Below the pieces are notes generated by a model that made no database searches, was not told the DNA's origin, and worked only from the letters and a program-made list of their open reading frames with translations. From Thermosynechococcus sp. M46_R2017_013 (lineage in GTDB: Bacteria > Cyanobacteriota > Cyanobacteriia > Thermosynechococcales > Thermosynechococcaceae), in assembly GCA_015296025.1 (NCBI GenBank), contig DVDZ01000005.1:1-38430 (forward strand): a stretch of DNA of 38,430 nt. Reading direction: 5' to 3'. The position numbers were made by a program, and so were the translations under genes. Each line of letters opens with the position of its first letter. Position 1 is the first letter of the stretch. Shown here in pieces: positions 26,510 to 35,186 of this stretch.

Positions 26510-27614
26510 ATTGCGCAAATGACTTCGTTGCGGCAGAGGGTGGGATCGACGTAGGGCAGCATTGGTTTATCGCCGACATAAATCCCTAGTCCTTGGGCGG
26601 TACGAATTAAAAAGCTATCGGGATCCACATGGCGTGGGCATTTAGCAACCACATCGGCAATGGGAACAGTGACGACTTGCCCTGCCTGCCATGCCACCAT
26701 TCGATCAAATGTCCCTTGGGCTGCAAGATCCACAGCAGTATGGCCCATACCTGCTGCCAGTAGCCGATCCATGGCCATGGGAGCACCCCCCGTTGAATAT
26801 GACCAAGAACTGAGACCCGCAATTCAATCGGGATCGGACTATACTGGGCAATTTTATCGGCAATATAGTGGGCAATACTGGAATAGTGGCAATGGTTGGC
26901 GTCTTGCTCTAGGGCTTTGGCACCTTCGGCAACCACAATGAGGGCAAATTTGCGTCCCCAGCGATCGCGCAACTTCTGGAGATGCTGGCAAATGCCTTCA
27001 ATGGAGTAGGGAATTTCTGGAATCAGGATTATATCGGCACCCCCAGCAATTCCTGAATACAGGGCCAAATGACCAGCGGTACGCCCCATCACTTCCACCA
27101 CAAATACGCGGTCATGGCTAGCAGCGGTGGAGGTAATCCGACTCAGGGCTTCGACAACGGTATTGACAGCAGTATCAAAGCCAATGGCGCGATCGGTCAG
27201 AGCCACGTCGTTATCAATAGTTTTCGGCACCGCAAGGAAGTTCCAGTTTCCCTTCTGAGCCAGTTGATGTAAAATTTTCAGGCTACCATCGCCACAGATG
27301 GCAATGAGGGCATCCAAGCCCAATTCATTGTACCCGGCAATAACTTCATCGGCATGGCCTAGGGTATCGCCCCTATTGATTGCTCCGAGAATCGTTCCTC
27401 CCATGTTGAGTAAGACATCCATTCCACCGAGGCCTTCTGCATTGAGGGGAATTGCCTTACGCTCAATTAGCCCCTGGGTGGCATGGAGGATACCAAGAAC
27501 CTCCCAACCGTAACTTAAGGTGGCATGGGCAACAATGGCACGGATGGCTGTATTTAGACCCGGGCAATCTCCGCCACTGGTAAATACACCCAGTCGTTTG
27601 CGGCTGATACTCAT
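26506..27614 (-). CDS. pfkA: 6-phosphofructokinase, frameshifted in a G-run
   Basis: Phosphorylates fructose 6-phosphate. N-terminus [18 protein letters not shown], then [10 protein letters not shown] (glycine at the position numbered 104 in the E. coli enzyme) and [14 protein letters not shown] (lysine at position 124). From established family rules the G104/K124 combination points to ATP rather than pyrophosphate use. The main frame is lost after VLGHIQRG. The rest ([20 protein letters not shown] to the stop at 26506) is in another frame. Six Gs (C-run 26786-26791 on the plus strand) are present where seven would give [13 protein letters not shown]; repair yields about 369 residues, the usual length. 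AGGGAG precedes the start. Confidence 0.9.
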
Positions 27615-27705
27615 GAATGATTTGCTCCCTGTACGAACAGTTTTGGCCTCAAAGCCTGCCTCTGTGCCTTGCCTTACAAGGGCACCGTCAATATCCTAGG
27701 GAAGT

Positions 27706-27990
27706 TGATATCCTCCCCAGCCTAAAGGCCAGAGAGTCCTACTGCGCTCAAGCGGAGCTTAAGTCGCTTCGGTGGATTCCTAGGCCGAGTGCGTATCCGC
27801 TGCTCGTGTCTCCACAGGCGTCACTTCCGGCATGCCCTGCCGTAGGTCGGCGTGGTTGTTGCCGACAGCAAAATTATAGAACGGCTCTGCCGTTCGCGCT
27901 ATCCTTCCCTGCCCTGTTAGCTGGCTGCTTGCCGCGCACCGGATCCATTGCCCTTGGAAGATGGCGTTCACAGGTTGCAACATCTTTTTA
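27706..27990 (-). mobile_element. Probable degenerate IS200/IS605-type (TnpB) right-end scar
   Basis: The 407-base space between pfkA and dnaG holds no intact gene. On the minus strand, a broken reading frame with FYNFAVGNNHADLRQGMPEV and TPVETRAADTHSA resembles the variable C-terminal tails of cyanobacterial TnpB-like proteins. About 90 bases later comes GGCCTTTAGGCTGGGGAGG (27712-27730), similar to the imperfect hairpin at the right end of these elements, which is also the 3' end of TnpB-associated RNAs. This is pattern recall without a database match. Stops interrupt the frame, so nothing functional is expected. Confidence 0.4.
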
Positions 27991-28021
27991 GGTGGAAGGA
28001 GATCAGCTAAGCTAGTGATTT

Positions 28022-30100
28022 ATGCAAATTCCTCACTTACACCCCGATACCATTGAGGCGGTGCGCCAAGCGGTCAACATTGTTGATGTGGTGGCCGAGC
28101 ATGTTGTTTTGCGCAAACGGGGGCAAGAGTACGTTGGCTGCTGTCCGTTTCACGAGGAGAAAACTCCCAGTTTTACGGTCAATCCTGTCAAGGGTTTTTA
28201 CTACTGTTTTGGCTGCGGCGCCGGCGGCAATGCCATCACGTTTTTGATGGAACTGCAAAAGCGCTCCTTTGCGGAGGTGGTACTGGAACTTGCCCAACGG
28301 CATCAGATTCCGGTGCGTACCCTCGATAGTGAGCAAAAACAGGCACTGCAAGCTCGCCTTTCGCTCCAAGAGCAGCTCTATGAGATTCTGGCGATCGCCA
28401 CTAGTTTCTATGAACACGCCCTGCGGCAACCCATTGGCCAAACGGCGCAAGACTATTTACAGTGGCAACGTCAGCTAAAAGAGGACACCATTCAACAATT
28501 TCGCTTGGGCTATGCGCCTGCGGGTTGGCAAGTGCTCTATACGTACCTTGTGGAGCAAAAGGGATACCCTGCTGCTTTAGTCGAGCAGGCGGGCTTGATT
28601 ATGCCGCGGCAAACGGGGGGCGGCTACTATGACCGCTTTCGCGATCGCCTGATGATCCCAATCATGGATGCCCAAGGACGGGTGGTGGGGTTTGGCGGTC
28701 GTACCCTTGGCAACGCAGAGCCAAAGTACCTCAACTCCCCCGAAACCCCCATTTTTAACAAAGGGCAGCTCCTCTTTGGCCTTGATAAGGCACGCCAAGC
28801 CATTGTCCAAAAAGATCAAGCGATTGTGGTTGAGGGCTATTTTGATGTAATGGCGCTGCACCAAGCCGGCTTTACCCAAGCGGTGGCCAGTTTAGGCACT
28901 GCCCTCAGTCAAGCCCAAATTAAGTTGCTGCTGCGCTACACCGAGTCGAAGCAAATTATTCTCAACTTTGATGCTGACCCGGCGGGCCAGCGGGCTGCTG
29001 ATCGCGCCATTGGCGAGGCTGCGGATTTGGCCTATCGCGGCGATTTGCGACTACGCATTCTCACATTGCCGGCCGGCAAAGATGCGGCTGACTTTTTTAC
29101 GGATGACGGAGAATCCCTAGAGGTACGGCGCGATCGCTACCAAACCCTCTTGGAGCAAGCCCCTCTCTGGATTGAGTGGCAAATTCAGAACATCATCCAA
29201 CAGTACGACCTCAGTCAAGGGGATCAATTTTATGAAGCCACTCAAGCCCTGAGTCGTCTTTTGGGAAAACTCCCCAATGCTGCCCTGCGCAGTCACTATA
29301 TTCACTTCTGTGCTGAGCAATTAGCAGGCTCCGATACCCGTGCGGTGCTCCGCCTTGAAGAATCCCTGCGCCAACAGGTGCGCGGTGAGCGTTGGCACGG
29401 GCGATCGCAAAAATGGCAACGTCCAGCGGACTATAATCTGCGGCAAGCGGCTGAAGAACAGCTACTGCGCCTCTACCTCCACCGTGGAGAATATCGCCTC
29501 CTGATTCGACAGACGCTGAAAGCACGGGATATAGAATTTAGCTTCTCTCACCATCGTTGGCTGTGGCGGCAGATCTTAGCCATCGAAGAAGAACACTGTG
29601 CGGGTTTTGATCCCTATACCGCTGAGTGGCCACTACATTCACCAACCGAGACCGGAACGCAACTAACGGACTTAGATCTAGTCACGTCTCTTTTTGATCG
29701 CCTAGAGGCAGCAGAAGAAGCTTCTCTGATCACTCCCCTACTCCATTTAGATGAGACCACCGCCATCAGTCTTAATCGCCCCGAACTGGTAATCCAAGCC
29801 GCTGCCGCCGCTCTTGAGCGCATTGACATTGAAAAACGGTGTCGCCACATCCTCCAGTCTTGGCGGGAAACCGTGGCTCTAATTTTAAGTGAATCTCCTG
29901 CTCGTGAAACCCTACGCTACTACCTGGATCACCTACTTGCCGATAGCAACAGCAAGATTGATGATATTCCCGGTGTGGCACCAGAGCGGCTAGAGAAACT
30001 TGAAAAACTGCGCCATGAGTACTATCAGAATCGCCAATACCTTCAGCAATTGGATCAGCAGCGCTGTCTCTCCTTAGCAGCAATTCGTAGCTATTCTTAG
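28022..30100 (+). CDS. dnaG: DNA primase
   Basis: Makes RNA primers for replication. 692 residues. The CHC2 zinc finger has C41, H44, C62 and C65 in CCPFHEEKTPSF and YYCFGCGAGG. The catalytic core includes RFRDRLMIPIMDAQGRVVGFGGR, then the TOPRIM motif VVEGYFDVMALHQ (about 269-281) and NFDADPAGQRAADRA. The C-terminal third is helical and presumably contacts the DnaB helicase. An AAGGAG sits about 20 bases ahead of the ATG, further than ideal; no better in-frame start is apparent. It converges on livG with a 13-base gap. Confidence 0.97.
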   Translation: MQIPHLHPDTIEAVRQAVNIVDVVAEHVVLRKRGQEYVGCCPFHEEKTPSFTVNPVKGFYYCFGCGAGGNAITFLMELQKRSFAEVVLELAQRHQIPVRTLDSEQKQALQARLSLQEQLYEILAIATSFYEHALRQPIGQTAQDYLQWQRQLKEDTIQQFRLGYAPAGWQVLYTYLVEQKGYPAALVEQAGLIMPRQTGGGYYDRFRDRLMIPIMDAQGRVVGFGGRTLGNAEPKYLNSPETPIFNKGQLLFGLDKARQAIVQKDQAIVVEGYFDVMALHQAGFTQAVASLGTALSQAQIKLLLRYTESKQIILNFDADPAGQRAADRAIGEAADLAYRGDLRLRILTLPAGKDAADFFTDDGESLEVRRDRYQTLLEQAPLWIEWQIQNIIQQYDLSQGDQFYEATQALSRLLGKLPNAALRSHYIHFCAEQLAGSDTRAVLRLEESLRQQVRGERWHGRSQKWQRPADYNLRQAAEEQLLRLYLHRGEYRLLIRQTLKARDIEFSFSHHRWLWRQILAIEEEHCAGFDPYTAEWPLHSPTETGTQLTDLDLVTSLFDRLEAAEEASLITPLLHLDETTAISLNRPELVIQAAAAALERIDIEKRCRHILQSWRETVALILSESPARETLRYYLDHLLADSNSKIDDIPGVAPERLEKLEKLRHEYYQNRQYLQQLDQQRCLSLAAIRSYS

Positions 30101-30113
30101 CTATTCTTAAGCG

Positions 30114-30926
30114 TTACTGTCCTAAGTAAGCTCTCAAGACCTCAGGATTGGTTTGAATCTCACTTGGCGGCCCATCGGCAAGATTTTTTCCCTCCGCCAA
30201 GACCCAGATGTGCTGACATAGGGACATGACCACGTCCATGTTATGTTCAATAATCAGAAATGTCACGCCCTCTTGATTCCAGCGGACAATGTGCTCGCAA
30301 ATTTGATTAATCAAGGTCGGGTTGACGCCAGCGGCTGGCTCATCCAAGAGCACCATGCGGGGACGGTGCATCATCACTCGCGCCATTTCGAGGAGTTTGC
30401 GTTGCCCTCCCGACAGTGCACCCGCATAGTCATTGGCCTTAGCCGCTAGCCCCACAGACTCCAGAATTGTCCACGCCCGTTGCCGCAGTTCCTGTTCCTC
30501 TTGGCGGATGCGCAGGGGTTGCAGCCAACTATTCCACAACTTCTCTCCGGTTTGTAGTGGGGCAGCTAGGAGCATGTTTTCCAGAACTGAGAGACGTGAG
30601 AGCACGCGGGGCACTTGGAACGTGCGCAAGAGTCCCTGAAGCGCCACTTGATGGGGTGGTAAATGACTAATGGGAGCACCATCAAAAATCACACAGCCTT
30701 TATCGGGAGTGAGGAAATTGCACAACAGGTTGAATAGGGTAGTTTTGCCCGCACCATTGGGGCCAATGAGACCAGTGATACTGCCGCGCACGACTCGAAT
30801 TTCCGCATTATCCACCGCACGAATGCCGCCAAAACTTTTGCACAGCCCCGTGGCCACTAGAAGGTCTGAGGGCAGGACTTGACTGACACTGTTAGAGACG
30901 GGCACAAGAGAAGGTTCATCGACCAA
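30114..30926 (-). CDS. livG: Branched-chain/neutral amino-acid ABC transporter ATPase (LivG/NatA type)
   Basis: Energises amino-acid import. 270 residues. Walker A GPNGAGKTT (about 55-63), Q-loop in LLRTFQVPRVL, signature ALSGGQRKLLEMARVMM, Walker B MVLLDEPAAGV, switch histidine in LIIEHNMDVVM. The insertion after the Q-loop (LLAAPLQTGEKLWNSWLQPL) is typical of LivG proteins rather than LivF. The start overlaps the end of livM by 11 bases. Only livM and livG are together here; the LivH permease, LivF ATPase and binding protein must lie elsewhere, as in other cyanobacteria where the Nat genes are scattered. Confidence 0.92.
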   Translation of the reverse strand: MVDEPSLVPVSNSVSQVLPSDLLVATGLCKSFGGIRAVDNAEIRVVRGSITGLIGPNGAGKTTLFNLLCNFLTPDKGCVIFDGAPISHLPPHQVALQGLLRTFQVPRVLSRLSVLENMLLAAPLQTGEKLWNSWLQPLRIRQEEQELRQRAWTILESVGLAAKANDYAGALSGGQRKLLEMARVMMHRPRMVLLDEPAAGVNPTLINQICEHIVRWNQEGVTFLIIEHNMDVVMSLCQHIWVLAEGKNLADGPPSEIQTNPEVLRAYLGQ

Positions 30927-32166
30927 GGCTGAGTTCCTCCTTTTTGCCCAAAATACCTTGGGGTCGCCACATCATCAAGATAATGAGGACAAGGCCAATC
31001 AGCATCATTCGCAGGGCCTCTAAGCGCCCACCATCTAGGGGAATAAAGCGGGTCAGTGCAGTGTAGGCCCAAAAGAGAGCAGCGCCCAAAAGGGTACCCA
31101 TGTTGTTGCCAGCTCCCCCTAGGACAACAATTGTCCATGCCTGAAATGTAATTAGGGATACAAAGCCGTCGGGGTTAACAAATGTGAGCTGCCAAGCATA
31201 AAAAGCCCCTGCCACTGCTGCGATCGCTCCCCCCAATAGCAGCGATTGCATTTTATAGGCAAAGACATTTTTGCCTAAGGCCTTGGCCACCTCTTCATCT
31301 TCGCGGATGGCCTTGAGGACTCGTCCCCAAGGGGAATGAATTAAGCGCTCCAACTGCCACACCACCAAGGCCAATACCAAGATCAACAGCCACAACAGCC
31401 CAGCCCGGTAACTAAAATCCCATAAACCAAGGGTCAAGGCTTTCACCACTAGACCCACTAGGGCAGCAGCCAAGGTATTCAGGGCAATGACAAGCACCGC
31501 TGCTTTTTCGGGACGGCAATAATAGCTCATAAGGGCGATCGCCCCACCCAAGGTCACCCATGTCAACACAAAAGGAAAAGTGGCAACTCCCCGACCCAAG
31601 CTCAAGGGGAGCAATGCTGCCCACAGGCTAAGGGTACCGGCAATAAACAAAGCAGCATAGCTAGGGAGCAGCCAAGGGGGGCGCGATCGCCCATACCGCC
31701 GCTCTAACCAGTGCCACCATTGCCATGCAGCTACTCCAACCACACCCCAAAAGAGGGCAATCATTCCCAACTTGGTCGGCACATTGGGATTAAAGTTGAC
31801 AAAGGGCAAGGGAAACCCATAGACACCGCGCCCGCCGCGGGTCAACCAGTCTTCATTGAGGGCAATTAAGCGGACAATTTCTGCCATGCCGATCGTCACA
31901 ATTGCAAGATAATCTTCCCGCAATCGCAGTGTGGCAATCCCCATTAAGAAGCCGAGTCCCATGGCCAACACCACCCCGACAAGGACAGCAAAGAACATCG
32001 GCACGCCAGCAATGCCCAACAAAATCGTGGTGTAGGAGCCAATGGCCAAAAAGCCAACGTGGCCAAAGTTAATCAAGCCTGTATAGCCCCAGTGCAAATT
32101 TAGCCCCAAGCTAAAGAGGGCAAAGGTGGCAGTGAAGATGCCAAGGGAAATGAGATAGCCAACCAT
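30916..32166 (-). CDS. livM: Branched-chain/neutral amino-acid ABC transporter permease (LivM/NatC type)
   Basis: Inner-membrane permease of 416 residues, longer than the usual 320-360, with an extra hydrophobic middle segment (about 130-230). The N-terminal core LNLHWGYTGLINFGHVGFLAIGSY and TLRLREDYLAIVTIGMAEIVRL are LivM hallmarks. The EAA-like loop is SPWGRVLKAIREDEEVAKALGKN. It ends in MMLIGLVLIILMMWRPQGILG. It overlaps livG by 11 bases, so they are coupled. It diverges from the phoU leader across a 358-base region. Confidence 0.92.
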   Translation of the reverse strand: MVGYLISLGIFTATFALFSLGLNLHWGYTGLINFGHVGFLAIGSYTTILLGIAGVPMFFAVLVGVVLAMGLGFLMGIATLRLREDYLAIVTIGMAEIVRLIALNEDWLTRGGRGVYGFPLPFVNFNPNVPTKLGMIALFWGVVGVAAWQWWHWLERRYGRSRPPWLLPSYAALFIAGTLSLWAALLPLSLGRGVATFPFVLTWVTLGGAIALMSYYCRPEKAAVLVIALNTLAAALVGLVVKALTLGLWDFSYRAGLLWLLILVLALVVWQLERLIHSPWGRVLKAIREDEEVAKALGKNVFAYKMQSLLLGGAIAAVAGAFYAWQLTFVNPDGFVSLITFQAWTIVVLGGAGNNMGTLLGAALFWAYTALTRFIPLDGGRLEALRMMLIGLVLIILMMWRPQGILGKKEELSLGR

Positions 32167-32244
32167 TTAGAGCGTTGAAGTTAAAGGCGGTACAGCTCCG
32201 CTGCGCTGTTGCGATCGCGCCAAGGGATGAAGGAATCAAATTGA

Positions 32245-32260
32245 GTATAATATTTTATAC
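32245..32260 (+). promoter_or_regulatory. Promoter -10 with overlapping palindrome ahead of the phoU leader RNA
   Basis: TATAAT (32246-32251) is embedded in the perfect inverted repeat GTATAA-TATT-TTATAC. This would place a start site near 32258. No good -35 is seen at 17 bases, so activation or an extended context may be needed. A repressor bound to the repeat would block the -10. Confidence 0.45.
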
Positions 32261-32418
32261 ACCAGTCCTTGCACCTGTACCTATAGAGCAATTCATCGTT
32301 TTTCTGGCACACTGGGGAAGATATACTCCCAGCCCTTATGCTTTGCGTAGAGGGCAGGCTCCTCTGGTCTTGTGACCTTCGCGTTTTATAGTGAGCCGAT
32401 GCCCTAGGCTCACTTTTT
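32258..32418 (+). ncRNA. Candidate structured leader or sRNA upstream of phoU
   Basis: About 160 bases between the -10 element and an intrinsic terminator. Two adjacent hairpins are visible: CTGGG/CCCAG (32312-32332) and CCCTTATGC-TTT-GCGTAGAGGG (32333-32354, one bulged base). GGTC-TTGT-GACC follows. GGGCAGGCTC (32352-32361) can also pair with GAGCC-GA-TGCCC (32393-32404), which would break the terminator. So the segment could be an attenuator controlling phoU or a free-standing small RNA. I do not match it to a known family. Confidence 0.5.
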
Positions 32419-32419
32419 T
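32391..32419 (+). terminator. Intrinsic terminator upstream of phoU
   Basis: GTGAGCC (32391-32397) and GGCTCAC (32407-32413) pair perfectly around a nine-base loop, extended by A32390-T32414, and are followed by six Ts. No + strand gene ends nearby, so it ends the leader/sRNA described above. Confidence 0.75.
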
Positions 32420-32524
32420 GACCCCAAAATATCCCCGCAAAGTGTTCATTCTTGAAGTGGTACATTGAGCAGCAAGATTGCCCTTCGGAAGAGCACGGGC
32501 TTCCCGCCGATGAGCTAAAGATGG

Positions 32525-33175
32525 GTGTTTAAAGCTGTGACCACCCATTTTGAACGGCAACTACAACGTCTGCGCAGTGACTTGCTGCGACTGGGGACAC
32601 TGGTGGAAAGTGCCTGTCAGTTGGCCTATGGCGTCTTAATTGAGCGACATCTCCTCAGTGTTGAGCCGTTGCTCCAAAGGGAGCGGGAAATTGACCGCAG
32701 CGCCCAACAACTTAATCGTGAGGCGATTGCCCTGCTGACGTTGCAAGCTCCGGTAGCTGAAGATCTGCGATTTTTAGTCATGTTGTCGCACCTCTGCTGC
32801 GATCTAGAGCAGATTGGTGATCATGCCCTTGAAATTGGCTGTGCTGGTCAAACGCTGCTGCGCTATCCACCTCCGCCCTACCTTGAGGACATCGGCCTAA
32901 TGTTCCAGCGATCGCAACTATTGTTGTCAGAAGCCCTCTCAGCCCTTGCGAACTTCAATGTGGAGGCAGGACTTGCCTTGGCCAATTGCGACGATGCAGT
33001 GGATACCGACTACCAACGCCTCTATGGGCGGCTCTCTGCCCCCTTGATGCCCCAAGAGTCAGTGGAATTGCGCTTGATCCTGCTGCTGGTCATTCGCAAC
33101 CTTGAGCGCATTGGTGATCACGCCACAACTATTGGTCAGCGCGTCTGTTTCATTGTGCGGGGAGAAGATCCCTAG
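32525..33175 (+). CDS. phoU: Phosphate transport/signalling regulator PhoU
   Basis: Soluble negative regulator of the Pho system, linking the Pst transporter and the PhoR-type sensor. 216 residues forming two three-helix repeats. Each repeat carries its metal-binding motif, LEQIGDHALEIG and LERIGDHATTIG. The N-terminal FERQLQRLRSDLLRLGTLVE is characteristic. The start is GTG 32525 or GTG 32537 (VTTHFERQL); no ribosome site decides between them. No pst or two-component gene is adjacent. The preceding attenuator-like leader suggests separate regulation. Confidence 0.92.
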   Translation: MFKAVTTHFERQLQRLRSDLLRLGTLVESACQLAYGVLIERHLLSVEPLLQREREIDRSAQQLNREAIALLTLQAPVAEDLRFLVMLSHLCCDLEQIGDHALEIGCAGQTLLRYPPPPYLEDIGLMFQRSQLLLSEALSALANFNVEAGLALANCDDAVDTDYQRLYGRLSAPLMPQESVELRLILLLVIRNLERIGDHATTIGQRVCFIVRGEDP

Positions 33176-33308
33176 GAGAAGTTGACGTTTTATGCTCACT
33201 GTCCACCCAATTGCGTCCACAACCTTTGAGAATAGAACTAGTCCTAATTCATAAGTGTTTATCGTGCCTATACTCGAACCTGAGGATGGGCGTGCTGGGA
33301 GGTAAGGC

Positions 33309-35186
33309 ATGAGGTTAAGCCGTCGTTCTTTTCTGTCCGGTGCTGCGGCACTGACACTAATGCCATGGATTTGGCAAACTACAGGCGGCTCCTTGGCAGA
33401 CGCTCTTCGCCCATGGCGAGCACTCCTGATTGGCATTAACCACTATCCACAGTTGGCGGGCGTGTCTCCTTTAGCCGGGTGTCTGACGGATGTTGAGCTA
33501 GTGAAAAACCTGTTGCTAGACAGTTGGGGACTGGCGGACAGTGACATTACGCTACTGACGGAACAGGCGGCAACCCTCGATGCTCTCCAAGAAACCTTAG
33601 ACGTGCTGGGGCACTCTGGCCAACCCCTGTTGGTTTACTTTAGTGGCTATGGCACGCGCTGGCAGCAACAACCGGCACTGGTTTTGACAGATGCTACAGC
33701 AGCAGGCGAGGGCATCTTACCTCTTGCTGAATTACTGCGTGTCAAAGGAATACAGGTATGGCTCGACACCCGCTTTAGCCCCCCACCCATTGCAGGAGCG
33801 ACGTTGCGCTGGCGATTTGCCCCATTGCAACCTGTAGAGCCCCGTGGCGCAGGCCAAGTCCCCAAAGAGCATCTGCTCTGGGCAGATTTGGGGGTAGAAA
33901 CACACCTGAATGGCGTCCCCATGGGACTTTTTACTGCTAGTTTTAGCCATTATCTAGCAGCTTTGGGGGGCGAGCGTCCCTTAACAACCAGCTTCATGTA
34001 CACAGCCGATGAACTGCGCTGGCAGACGGGGGCAGAAATTTATCTGGTCAGCGATGGACTAGCAGGGAATGTCACCCTATCCCAAGGGTTTGATGGTGTG
34101 GTGCAACAGACGGGGCACGATCGCGCGGTTCAAGTCTGGTGTGGCGGCCTTAGTCCTTGGCTATTGGCCTATTGTCATCCTCACAGTCGCTGGAGTACTG
34201 CTGACGGTGCCACCGTTGTCAACATCGCGAGTTTTAATGGCCTAATGGCACAGGGAGTTAGCAGTCAGCCTCTGCAAGTGGGCGATCGCCTCTATGAACA
34301 GCAGCGACGTTTAGGAAAAAATCTCCGTTTGCAAGTAGCTCTCGACACCAAGCTGAGCAAAATTGAGCGAGTAGATGCCATCAATGCCCTGACCAATGAA
34401 GAAAAAGTTGCCGTCCTCAACAGCAGTGACCCCCTGCCGGATGTGGTTCTCACCAAAAGTGAAACAGTGGGCAGCTATGGACTGGAGTGGCCAGTGGGCA
34501 CCCTACTGCAACACAGTTGTAGTGGCACTAATGAAGCAGCTAAAGCGGGTATCCGTCGCCTGAATCCCTTGCTGAACGCGCTATTGGCGCAGAAATGGCT
34601 AACATTAACGCTCAATCCCACCTCTAGTCAAGTGGCCGTGTGTACAACCCTCGAACAAATATCGCCGACGCCAAAGTTGTTGAGCCGTCAATTCTCGATC
34701 CGCAGCCCCAATCCCCTCCCTGAGGTACTGGGCACCAAGCTCCCGGCCATGAATTTAGAAACCCCTCTGACCTTGGCTAAGGGAGATACCTGCCGTTGGA
34801 GTCTCTACAACTATGGCGATCGCCCCCTCAACATTGTCGCTTTTGCTTGGGATAGTAGTCAGGGGATTCTCCTGCTGCCACTGCAAACGCAATCATGGCA
34901 GTTAGGGGTTGCGCCGGGCTTGAATATTCCCCTTTACACTTGGACGCTGAATCGTCCTTGCCAATGGCTGAAGGTGTTTATCATCAGCAGCCACCGCCCC
35001 CTTACCCGTTTTAGTCAACTGAGTAGCCACCCTAGCCATTCAGAACCCCTGTTGATTTCTGGCGAGGATAGTCTTGCCTTGGTTTTTGGTCTCCTAACGG
35101 ATCTCAGCAGTGAACCGGAAGGGAATGAATTTTGCTTAGACGTGCGAGAGTGGTGTACTCAAGGCTTCACGCTGCGGGTAGTCTAG
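33309..35186 (+). CDS. Caspase-fold (orthocaspase/peptidase C14) protein lacking the catalytic dyad
   Basis: 625 residues. A Tat-type leader (RLSRRSFLSGAAALTLMPW) predicts export in folded form. Residues about 37-180 are a caspase p20-like domain: RALLIGINHYPQLAGVSPLAGCLTD, then LLVYFSGYGTRW and GIQVWLDTRFSPPP. Active members have S-G-H-G and D-[ST]-C-x-S-G; here Y114 replaces His and R155 replaces Cys, so proteolysis is not expected. The remaining 400 residues include LYNYGDRPLNIVAFAWDSSQG, a beta-rich region like DUF4384. GGGAGG precedes the ATG. The stop interlocks with the ABC-2 permease gene. A scaffold or pseudoenzyme role is inference. Confidence 0.85.
   Translation: MRLSRRSFLSGAAALTLMPWIWQTTGGSLADALRPWRALLIGINHYPQLAGVSPLAGCLTDVELVKNLLLDSWGLADSDITLLTEQAATLDALQETLDVLGHSGQPLLVYFSGYGTRWQQQPALVLTDATAAGEGILPLAELLRVKGIQVWLDTRFSPPPIAGATLRWRFAPLQPVEPRGAGQVPKEHLLWADLGVETHLNGVPMGLFTASFSHYLAALGGERPLTTSFMYTADELRWQTGAEIYLVSDGLAGNVTLSQGFDGVVQQTGHDRAVQVWCGGLSPWLLAYCHPHSRWSTADGATVVNIASFNGLMAQGVSSQPLQVGDRLYEQQRRLGKNLRLQVALDTKLSKIERVDAINALTNEEKVAVLNSSDPLPDVVLTKSETVGSYGLEWPVGTLLQHSCSGTNEAAKAGIRRLNPLLNALLAQKWLTLTLNPTSSQVAVCTTLEQISPTPKLLSRQFSIRSPNPLPEVLGTKLPAMNLETPLTLAKGDTCRWSLYNYGDRPLNIVAFAWDSSQGILLLPLQTQSWQLGVAPGLNIPLYTWTLNRPCQWLKVFIISSHRPLTRFSQLSSHPSHSEPLLISGEDSLALVFGLLTDLSSEPEGNEFCLDVREWCTQGFTLRVV

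Noticed and set aside
27617-27991. 124-residue plus ORF between pfkA and dnaG
   Set aside because: Cysteine/arginine-rich, no family resemblance; better explained as the opposite strand of a degenerate element.
32258-32418. 6S RNA as the identity of the phoU-upstream RNA
   Set aside because: Length fits, but several separate hairpins rather than one long rod with a central bubble are visible; left as unassigned.
32336-32560. Minus-strand ORFs (also 32181-32465) across the phoU leader
   Set aside because: They run through the terminator and hairpins; composition is not gene-like. Resemblance to transposase tails was too weak to claim.
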